A DNA stretch of 47,284 nt from a virus: positions 1-47,284 of the IMG/VR virus record IMGVR_UViG_3300028590_000030; one strand, 5' to 3'. The translations under genes and the position numbers were made by a program. The notes under the pieces are model-generated. The model was not told the DNA's origin. It made no database searches and saw only the letters and a list, made by a program, of their open reading frames with translations. Of this stretch, positions 1 through 5,216 are shown piece after piece. Numbering within the stretch: the first letter of the stretch is position 1; every line of letters starts with the position of its first letter.

Positions 1-131
1 CGTGTGACCCCTTGTGTAGTCGGGGAGGTTAGGGCATGGAGGTAGCCTTGCAGGGCAAGCATGTGGTAGGGCATGAGGCTTAGCATGTAGGTGAGGGCGT
101 AGAGGTCCAGCTTGGTGGTGTCCTTGGTGCT
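1..131 (-). pseudogene. Partial early-type ORF running off the window edge, start codon apparently missing one base
   Basis: On the minus strand a frame is open from about 131 to the window edge, reading S-T-K-D-T-T-K-L-D-L-Y-A-L-T-Y-M and onward with a leucine- and tyrosine-rich composition. It is preceded by an excellent Shine-Dalgarno tract (GGAGGAGGG) and the same GGGATAGACCC leader that precedes the first early gene at 46765. Where ATGAGC would be expected the sequence reads ATAGC (133-129), so a single missing G removes the start. The first intact in-frame ATG is at 86. It may be a decayed gene, a sequencing or assembly error, or chance. No function is recognised. Confidence 0.3.
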
Positions 132-180
132 ATGGTGGGGTCTATCCCTCCTCCCCCACTGCCTTGATGGTAGGCTAGTA

Positions 181-197
181 GGTCACTTTAAGCACTA
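181..197. repeat. 17-bp repeat GGTCACTTTAAGCACTA, inverted copy at 47091-47107
   Basis: GGTCACTTTAAGCACTA on the plus strand here is found in inverted orientation near the right end (47091-47107). Similar shorter forms (TAGGTCACTTTGAG, about 46792-46779; TAGTCACTTTACAAG, about 4138-4124) lie in minus-strand control regions. Presence at both ends suggests a terminal or replication/packaging-related motif, or binding sites. This is inference from position. Confidence 0.5.
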
Positions 198-219
198 CCT
201 AAAGGTACTCAGTGGGTCT

Positions 220-237
220 ATCCCTAATGCTAGGGAT
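220..237. repeat. Perfect 7-bp hairpin in left-end non-coding region
   Basis: ATCCCTA-ATGC-TAGGGAT forms a 7-bp stem with a 4-base loop. It lies between the left-end phage promoter and the repeat at 181-197, inside a copy of the GGGTCTATCCCT motif (plus strand), which also occurs at about 136 and at 46767. The region 1-403 otherwise holds only the partial ORF at 1-131 and the promoter at 310-337. Confidence 0.45.
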
Positions 238-309
238 GAGGAGCGATTAGCGAGAATAAGGCAAGCATGAGGAATACTATATGGTAGACCGGGGGGCGGG
301 GGCTTTAGG

Positions 310-337
310 TCCCCTCTATAGTGCGGGAATTAATTAA
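310..337 (-). promoter_or_regulatory. T7-class phage RNA polymerase promoter at the genome end (phiOR-like)
   Basis: The minus strand reads TTAATTAATTCCCGCACTATAGAGGGG, with the CACTATAG core shared by T7-family promoters and +1 at the G at 316 followed by purines. The 14-base block AATTCCCGCACTAT recurs exactly just after the RNA polymerase gene (37778-37765), which supports a specific phage promoter. Its place past the terminase and terminal genes resembles T7 phiOR, a promoter tied to replication initiation at the right genome end; that role is inferred from position. Confidence 0.7.
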
Positions 338-403
338 GGCAACTGATGGGTCAAATAAGGCAGAGAGCCGCCCCAAAGGGCAGCCCTCAAGTTTTACAAA
401 CCG

Positions 404-649
404 CTAAAGCCCGCAGTAGCCCAGCGGAACTTCGGCAGCCAGATGGTGGACTTTCCGCTGCTCACGCTCCTCCGGCGAATGGTTTTGCTTCCACTTCCAC
501 GCCATGCACTCAGAGGCGATGCACAAAGCCTTGGGCACACGGTCCCGCCACGGCCCCGTAACGTCGGCCGCACGGTTACAGCCGGGATTGTTCCCCAGCC
601 GGGCGTGAGGGCACCATTTAGTCCTGGCCTCCTGTTCCGTGACGATCAC
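404..649 (-). CDS. Small Cys-containing terminal protein, unknown function
   Basis: This 81-residue product is the last full gene in the direction of transcription. It starts with GTG, overlapping the TGA of the preceding gene (GTGA). Four cysteines occur in the first half (about residues 13, 24, 43 and 48, in contexts KWCPHARLG, PGCNR, ALCIASECMAWKW), a spacing that could bind zinc, though there is no family I can name. The C-terminal part is basic and carries no obvious domain. By position it is comparable to the T7 gene 19.5 region after large terminase, but I see no similarity. The downstream side is non-coding and carries the phage promoter at 310-337. Confidence 0.6.
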   Translation of the reverse strand: MIVTEQEARTKWCPHARLGNNPGCNRAADVTGPWRDRVPKALCIASECMAWKWKQNHSPEEREQRKVHHLAAEVPLGYCGL

Positions 650-945
650 GCGAAGTCATCCGTGGGGTTAGCTTCCTCGTACCGCTCGCAGTTGCGCTCG
701 TAGTTCCGGTCGGAGACGGCTTCCTGCTCCTTGGAGAGCGAGTAGCCAATCCAGTAGAGAGCGCCCACGGCCAGCACGAGGCCAGCCGCTATGCGCAGCG
801 GAATGGGCGTAATGTCGATGGCGAAGCAGAGCGTGACGAAGCAGCCGAGAGCCCCAGCCGCTGTGCCTACCCCGATGCAGGCCAGCTTCCAGAACTCCCA
901 GAGGAAGCTCAGGGCAGCCTTGTGGTGCTTGTTGTCGGTGCTCAT
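646..945 (-). CDS. Small membrane protein with two predicted TM segments
   Basis: This 99-residue protein has hydrophobic stretches at about residues 20-43 (LACIGVGTAAGALGCFVTLC) and 49-68 (PLRIAAGLVLAVGALYWIGY), followed by a charged cytoplasmic-type tail rich in Glu, Arg and Asn. The ATG overlaps the stop of the upstream gene, and its own stop overlaps the GTG of the next gene, so it is translationally coupled on both sides. It follows large terminase, where T7-like phages carry small poorly conserved genes. No family recognised. A membrane role is inferred from hydrophobicity only. Confidence 0.65.
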   Translation of the reverse strand: MSTDNKHHKAALSFLWEFWKLACIGVGTAAGALGCFVTLCFAIDITPIPLRIAAGLVLAVGALYWIGYSLSKEQEAVSDRNYERNCERYEEANPTDDFA

Positions 946-1130
946 GCCTGCTCCTTCTCGTTGATGTAGATGGGCAGCTCCATGTCTTCCTTGACGGCCT
1001 CCCTCGCTCGGCTGAGGCTATCAGTCTTGGCGAACTGGTGCCAGTAGCTGAGCCCGAGGAACGTCTCCTTGCGGAACACCCCGTACTTCCACCACCAGTC
1101 TCGACTTACGTCTATCTTGTACTCTCTCAT
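942..1130 (-). CDS. Small protein directly after large terminase, unknown function
   Basis: This 62-residue, Trp-rich product (residues 11-15 read DWWWK) has a basic N-terminus and an acidic C-terminus. Its ATG overlaps the TGA of the large terminase gene (ATGA at 1127-1130), so translation is coupled to terminase. No signal peptide, membrane segment or named domain is evident. It occupies the T7 gene 19.3/19.5 position but cannot be equated with those genes from sequence. Confidence 0.6.
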   Translation of the reverse strand: MREYKIDVSRDWWWKYGVFRKETFLGLSYWHQFAKTDSLSRAREAVKEDMELPIYINEKEQA

Positions 1131-3031
1131 CTCGTCTGTATCCGTGTTGCTTCGGCCCGCAGGTCAGGCGCTCGGGCTTTCCCCGGGCCACCCACTGAGA
1201 GGTCCTCTTCCATTTCCTCAAGCTCCCGCAGAAGCTCGTCCTCACGCTCCGTAGAGCGCCGTATGGTCATCCCCTGAGGGTCAACCTCAAGCTCACTGGC
1301 AAACATCGCCAGCAGCCCTGCAAGGCTCTCCAAACGGTCATCCTGTCCAAGGCTGTCCCGCTCGCGTGTCAGGTGGGTGTACTGATAGCCCAGCGAATAG
1401 TAGTGCTGGCCGTCCTCCCCATCCTTCTCCTTGATGCTGGCCTCGTCCCACTGGATGACGGATCGGTTGACCACAAGCCGGTGCTGCTGGGTGACCGGCT
1501 CAAGGACGCTCAGGATGCGCTTCTCCTTCTGGACGGCACCTGACTTGACCTCCTCAATCTCCGTGCCTGTGAGGCCATCAGGGCGCTTCTTGGAGCGATC
1601 CTTGTTGACCTTCTCCCAAGCAGCGTTGAGGACCGGCCGGAGGAGGGCGATGAACATGCCATCCCCGTGGTTACCTTCCACGTAGAGCGTAGAGACCCCG
1701 TATTGCACGCACCGCTCAGCGATGGCCTTGAGGGTTGCCATCTCGTAGCCTTGCTGGGTAGCGAACATGTGCAGCAGGAAGACCCGGCCGACAAGCTCAC
1801 CCCCGATGGCCATAGCCGTCTCGTTGGTGCCACGTCCAGAGCTGTCGATGAAGGCTACCTTACGGCTGTACGGGCTGTAGATATCGCCCATCATCACCGG
1901 GGCATGATAGTAGTCGCCGTCAAAGCCCGGCAGTGGGAGGTCCTTCTCGACCTTCGAGGTTCCCCACACCAGCTCCTCGGGTGCCTTATCCTTGTCCAAG
2001 TCGAGAACCATGAGGTCCTTGAGCTTGAGGGGGTACTTGTCGATGAAGGACCCTTCAAGGTCCAGCATGAACTGGAGGCGGAACTCCGAGTTGCCCATTG
2101 CGGCCCGGCGCTTGGCAAGGTCTTGGTCGGTGAAGCGCATCGGCATCGTGGAGTGGCCAATGCAGGAGGGCCCCAGCTTGGCTGCCACAGCGGGGATGTA
2201 GGGCGCTAGACGGCCCTTGTACTTGACGTACTCCGCCTCGGTCGGGAAGAGAGCCGTCCAGATGCGTGCGGAGTAGACAGGGGTGCCATCCTCGTTCTTG
2301 AGCTTGAGGAGGTACTCGTAGAGGCTGTCCATGTCGTGCGGCGTGCCGAGGTACTTGATCTGACCACCCGGCACCAGCACGCTCTCAAACTCCTTGACGC
2401 CTTCCCTCACGGTATTCCGCATGACAACCGTGCGGCTATTCGTCTGGGTCTCCACGTCGTCGGGGATGATTAGGGAGCCACGGAAGCCCACAAGCTGACC
2501 CCCAATGCCGAACGCCGTGAAGCTGGCCGACTGCTGCGGAATGCAGTTGCCTACGTCCCACATCTGGCCGGACTGGCGGGTGTTGGCTTTGGGTCTCAGC
2601 TCCTTGAGGATGGGGAGCGTCATGACCAGCGAAAGGCACCAGTTGGAGGTAGCCACAGCTCGCATGAGGGAGCCGGACACCACCATCACCTTCTCATCGG
2701 GGTTGATATAGAGCCGCCACAGTGCGTAGGCTCCGGTGATCCACGACTTGGAGAAGCCACGGAAGGCCATGATGATGGCGCGGTCTGGTCCGTGTTGGAG
2801 CCAGTACGCCATGTCGAGCTGGATGGGGTTCGGATCGTTGCCAAGGAGGTGCCGCCAGATGATCGTTAGGAAGACCCGGAAGTCTGCCTTGGCGCGTTGC
2901 TCAAGGGAAGTCCCCGGTAGGACCGCTGGATGGCCTCTGCGCTGCGGTGCGACTACCTGCGCGGCCGATAGCTCCCCGGCTGCTTGGCGCTCGTCCTTGA
3001 GCTTCTGGAGGGGGTCTATGAGCTTAGCCAC
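1127..3031 (-). CDS. Large terminase subunit (T7 gp19 / DNA maturase B-like)
   Basis: The large terminase is the packaging motor: its N-terminal ATPase pumps DNA into the prohead and its C-terminal RNase H-fold nuclease cuts concatemers. The N-terminus holds a deviant Walker A (AFRGFSKSW, residues 89-97, T7-like) and Walker B (SLIIPDDVE, 186-194, with D191, D192 and E194). The nuclease half carries FIDSSGRGTNETAMAI with a candidate metal-binding Asp at 396. Length is 634 aa against 586 in T7. GTG start at 3031, with GAGGG about 6 bases upstream, overlapping the end of the preceding gene. Acidic and basic residues alternate in the C-terminal 40 residues. Small terminase is about 1.2 kb upstream, separated by five small genes rather than adjacent as usual. 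Confidence 0.95.
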   Translation of the reverse strand: MAKLIDPLQKLKDERQAAGELSAAQVVAPQRRGHPAVLPGTSLEQRAKADFRVFLTIIWRHLLGNDPNPIQLDMAYWLQHGPDRAIIMAFRGFSKSWITGAYALWRLYINPDEKVMVVSGSLMRAVATSNWCLSLVMTLPILKELRPKANTRQSGQMWDVGNCIPQQSASFTAFGIGGQLVGFRGSLIIPDDVETQTNSRTVVMRNTVREGVKEFESVLVPGGQIKYLGTPHDMDSLYEYLLKLKNEDGTPVYSARIWTALFPTEAEYVKYKGRLAPYIPAVAAKLGPSCIGHSTMPMRFTDQDLAKRRAAMGNSEFRLQFMLDLEGSFIDKYPLKLKDLMVLDLDKDKAPEELVWGTSKVEKDLPLPGFDGDYYHAPVMMGDIYSPYSRKVAFIDSSGRGTNETAMAIGGELVGRVFLLHMFATQQGYEMATLKAIAERCVQYGVSTLYVEGNHGDGMFIALLRPVLNAAWEKVNKDRSKKRPDGLTGTEIEEVKSGAVQKEKRILSVLEPVTQQHRLVVNRSVIQWDEASIKEKDGEDGQHYYSLGYQYTHLTRERDSLGQDDRLESLAGLLAMFASELEVDPQGMTIRRSTEREDELLRELEEMEEDLSVGGPGKARAPDLRAEATRIQTR

Positions 3032-3266
3032 CGGCAGCCCTCTTGAAGACTTCCATGATTGCCTCCTTGTCGGCCAGAAGGGCCTCAGGTTCCCAGTACA
3101 CGAGGTATGGGTGGCTCATCTCTTGCTGGACGCGGGCCTTGGAGACGGTCAGCAAGTTCCTCCATGCAAACTCCGCTCGGTGCGCAGCATCCACCCGCTC
3201 GGCATCCGCTAGGTCCCTGTGGAGGTTGCCGTGCACGTCCTTGTAGGCAATTACTTGTTCGGCCAT
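3024..3266 (-). CDS. Small charged protein upstream of large terminase
   Basis: This 80-residue, mostly helical-looking protein is rich in Ala, Glu and Arg, with no cysteines or membrane segments. ATG at 3266 has a strong AAGGAG 5 bases upstream. Its 3' end overlaps the GTG of large terminase by 8 bases, and its 5' end overlaps the previous gene by 16 bases. Position suggests co-expression with packaging genes, perhaps as an accessory to terminase, but no family is recognised. Confidence 0.65.
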   Translation of the reverse strand: MAEQVIAYKDVHGNLHRDLADAERVDAAHRAEFAWRNLLTVSKARVQQEMSHPYLVYWEPEALLADKEAIMEVFKRAAGG

Positions 3267-3466
3267 ACGGGCTCCTCAAGGACGACACATTCATTGGGCC
3301 AGATGCCCTGCGAAAGGCCAGTGCAGAATGCAACGCTTAGTGGCCCGAGATACGGAGCCTCAAGGCTCTTCACCCTCCCGACCTCTTGCCCAAGTAGGCC
3401 AGAAACCGCAACCAAGCTGCCCACCCTGATGCGCTTCCCTTGGATGTCGTAGAGGGGCTTACTCAT
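3251..3466 (-). CDS. Small protein with SH3-like/beta-rich N-terminus, unknown
   Basis: This 71-residue protein contains the pattern IQGKRIRVGSLVAVSG...QEVGRVKSLEAPYLG, typical of small beta-barrel (KOW/SH3-like) modules that bind nucleic acid or protein. This is a pattern impression, not a confirmed domain. I chose the ATG at 3466, which overlaps the end of the upstream gene, over the longer frame at 3511, because the extra residues are a shadow of that gene. The next upstream gene pair (3631-3897, 3459-3638) has a similar small-basic character. Confidence 0.6.
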   Translation of the reverse strand: MSKPLYDIQGKRIRVGSLVAVSGLLGQEVGRVKSLEAPYLGPLSVAFCTGLSQGIWPNECVVLEEPVWPNK

Positions 3467-3638
3467 CGCCGGGGACCTCCGCGTACACAGGGACAACCAC
3501 AAGCACGCCACTCTGGAAGCTGGAGGGGTGGCCCTCGCACTGTCCCTCGGTGGTCCATACCTTGCGCCGCCGCGTGCCTACGTGAGGCTCATTCGCCTTG
3601 GTGTTCCACGTCATGTAGCCGATGGGGACCCTAGCCAT
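3459..3638 (-). CDS. Small protein, unknown function
   Basis: This 59-residue product starts MARVPIGYMTWNTKAN and ends VVVPVYAEVPGDE. It looks beta-rich. ATG at 3638 lies within the end of the preceding gene, with GGAG about 10 bases upstream. Its stop overlaps the ATG of the gene at 3466. No domain recognised. It is one of a run of five short, tightly overlapping genes between small and large terminase. Confidence 0.55.
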   Translation of the reverse strand: MARVPIGYMTWNTKANEPHVGTRRRKVWTTEGQCEGHPSSFQSGVLVVVPVYAEVPGDE

Positions 3639-3897
3639 TGCCCATAATCTCCGCCGTGTTGAGCCCGCCACGTTGCTCCTTGACCAGCTTGTCCACCACC
3701 ACTAGGTTGTAGAAACGGCACTTGCGGGGGAAGACGTACTTGTCCGCTCCACGGCAGTCATCCAGCACGGCCATCTGGGGCGTCATGCCTACCACCTTGG
3801 CAAGCGTGAAGTGGTGCGAGCGGCGATGCGTGAAGCTGGCCACTACGGTAGCCCCCACGGTAACCGGCTGGCCGAGCTTGTCGGTCTGGCTATTCAT
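3631..3897 (-). CDS. Small basic protein, possible beta-barrel, unknown
   Basis: This 88-residue product has an N-terminal stretch LGQPVTVGATVVASF followed by basic segments (HRRSHHFTLAKVVG and FPRKCRFYNLVVVDK), again resembling a small SH3/KOW-like fold. ATG at 3897 overlaps the upstream TGA (ATGA). Similarity in pattern to the protein at 3251-3466 (G-x-x-V-x-V-G-x-x-V-A-V followed by V-x-x) could reflect distant paralogy. Function unknown. Confidence 0.6.
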   Translation of the reverse strand: MNSQTDKLGQPVTVGATVVASFTHRRSHHFTLAKVVGMTPQMAVLDDCRGADKYVFPRKCRFYNLVVVDKLVKEQRGGLNTAEIMGNG

Positions 3898-4109
3898 GCT
3901 CCCCGCTCCCCGGGAACCGGCCACGGGGTCTGGAAGCAAACCACAGCGGCCCGCTCCTTGGGGACCTTGGCGACATGCATGCGCACTTGGAGGTCCTTGG
4001 CGGCGAGCACACAGGCTGCCTCGGTGTTGTACTGCCCTTGGTGGGCAATGAGGGTCTGGCCTTCAGGGCTGAGCCCGAGGACAAACAGAACGAATATCTT
4101 TGAAAGCAT
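3894..4109 (-). CDS. Small exported or membrane-anchored protein, unknown
   Basis: This 71-residue protein begins with a signal-like sequence (M-L-S-K then IFVLFVLGLSPEGQ), followed by a soluble part with two cysteines. I chose the ATG at 4109, which has AAGGAG 10 bases upstream, over the 93-residue frame starting at 4175, because that extension would be encoded by the terminator hairpin at 4141-4171. T7 carries its Rz homologue at about this place, but this protein lacks an Rz-like coiled coil; a spanin analogue already exists near 32638. Confidence 0.55.
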   Translation of the reverse strand: MLSKIFVLFVLGLSPEGQTLIAHQGQYNTEAACVLAAKDLQVRMHVAKVPKERAAVVCFQTPWPVPGERGA

Positions 4110-4140
4110 CTGCGCCACGCTCCTTGCTTGTAAAGTGACT

Positions 4141-4171
4141 AAAGGCCCCCAGCCGTTAAGCTGGGAGCTTT
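4141..4171 (-). terminator. Intrinsic terminator after small terminase
   Basis: On the minus strand GCTCCCAGC-TTAACG-GCTGGGGGC forms a 9-bp stem (one G-U pair) flanked by AAA and CTTTAGTC. The stem-loop lies between the small terminase stop (4197) and the next gene (4109). The plus-strand reading also ends in a short T run, so it could act in both directions. Confidence 0.6.
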
Positions 4172-4196
4172 GCAATAGCTTACGGTTCCAGCCTGT

Positions 4197-4481
4197 TTAA
4201 GGCTCCCACTCGGGCTTGCCAAACTCTGGCAGCTCAGCGGGTTCCTCTCGGCTGTCCTCGGTGGCTGGCGGGATGCCGAGCGTGAGGCCGTTGTCCTTGA
4301 GGAGGTTGCGGAGGATGGCCAACTCCTGATGGCTGGCCTTGCCGCTGCGGACCACGCCGACTAGCTGGACGAAGATGGCCTTCTGCCCAGCCCTCAGGAC
4401 CTCCTCAAGGGTCATGCCCTCAAGGTCGGAGAAGTCGAGGTCCTCCGGGTCTTCCCCGGAGTTGTGCCCGATGCCCGGCAT
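4197..4481 (-). CDS. Small terminase subunit (T7 gp18 / DNA maturase A-like)
   Basis: This 94-residue protein (T7 gp18 is 89) has an acidic N-terminus (SGEDPEDLDFSDLEG), a helical middle ending in LAILRNLLKDNGLTLG, which resembles the gp18 family, and an acidic C-terminus. The small terminase recognises concatemeric DNA and recruits the large subunit. ATG at 4481 is taken because upstream residues of the longer frame are shadow sequence of the neighbouring gene. Unlike T7, where small terminase is followed closely by Rz and large terminase, a terminator and five small genes intervene here. Confidence 0.8.
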   Translation of the reverse strand: MPGIGHNSGEDPEDLDFSDLEGMTLEEVLRAGQKAIFVQLVGVVRSGKASHQELAILRNLLKDNGLTLGIPPATEDSREEPAELPEFGKPEWEP

Positions 4482-4488
4482 CAGGTGG

Positions 4489-4881
4489 TTACCACGGCTG
4501 CTGGTTGGACAGGTCGGTGCCGTCCCAGATGAGGAGGTTGCCAGCGAGAGCGCCACCGCCGTTGAATGCCGACGCCGGAACGATCTGGAGGCGATCACCA
4601 ATGTTGACTGCCCGGGTCGTGGTGCCCTGCGTGGCGCTGTCCGAAACAACGGCACCCTTGGCCGCTGCGTCTGCCACGGTAGCTGTGAGCCCGGTGACTG
4701 CCGTGGTGCCGATGTTGACGGTAACGTCGCCGCCTGTCACGATGGCCGTCTGGACGATGACCTGAAGGCCGGTCACAAAGCCATTCACCGGGCTCACGAT
4801 TTCGGTGGAGGTGCCTGCTGCCAGCTCGGTGGCCGGGATGACGAACGGAAGGGCGACGGTGCGGCCTGCGTTGAGAGACAT
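4489..4881 (-). CDS. Probable small virion structural protein (beta-rich, decoration- or fibre-like)
   Basis: This 130-residue, low-charge protein rich in Val, Thr, Ala and Gly has repeated beta-strand-like segments (VTGLQVIVQTAIVTGG, DVTVNIGTTAVTGLTA) and ends in DGTDLSNQQPW. Such composition is typical of phage head decoration or fibre-tip proteins, and the place between tail fibre and terminase supports a virion role. ATG at 4881 has AAGGAACT 8-10 bases upstream. No named family assigned. The protein at 34459-34746 has a similar composition and may be another structural protein. Confidence 0.6.
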   Translation of the reverse strand: MSLNAGRTVALPFVIPATELAAGTSTEIVSPVNGFVTGLQVIVQTAIVTGGDVTVNIGTTAVTGLTATVADAAAKGAVVSDSATQGTTTRAVNIGDRLQIVPASAFNGGGALAGNLLIWDGTDLSNQQPW

Positions 4882-4901
4882 ATTGATAGTTCCTTTCGAG
4901 G

Positions 4902-5216
4902 TTACTTGAGATAATTCAGCACGGTCATGCCGATGCCGAAGATGGTGAGAAGGATGGGGGTAGCCCACTGGGCCATCCCCGCCCCTCCCGATGCACGCGC
5001 TTGGGTCAGCTCAAGGGCGCGGATGCGGATTTCGTGGTCCGTGTGTTCCTCGCCTATGCGCTTAACCTCTGCGGTCAGGAAGTCAACCTTGCCGTCAATC
5101 CTCTGGACACCCAAGTTGATGCCCTGAAGCTCGGCGTAGGTGACGATGATGTTGGTCTTGCGGCCCTCGGGCTGATCGTCTTGTGTGCTCAGTGGATGGT
5201 CCTTGTGCTGTTGCAT
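4902..5216 (-). CDS. Holin-like protein: coiled coil plus C-terminal TM helix (XhlA-like)
   Basis: This 104-residue protein has a charged N-terminus, a helical region with heptad-like spacing (VQRIDGKVDFLTAEVKRIGE, then DHEIRIRALELT) and one C-terminal TM helix (WATPILLTIFGIGMTVLNYL). This architecture matches XhlA-type haemolysin/holin accessory proteins, and T7 places its holin gp17.5 right after the tail fibre gene, as here. The TGA of the fibre gene overlaps this ATG. A second holin-like gene lies next to the endolysin at 33473, so which one opens the membrane is open. Confidence 0.6.
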   Translation of the reverse strand: MQQHKDHPLSTQDDQPEGRKTNIIVTYAELQGINLGVQRIDGKVDFLTAEVKRIGEEHTDHEIRIRALELTQARASGGAGMAQWATPILLTIFGIGMTVLNYLK

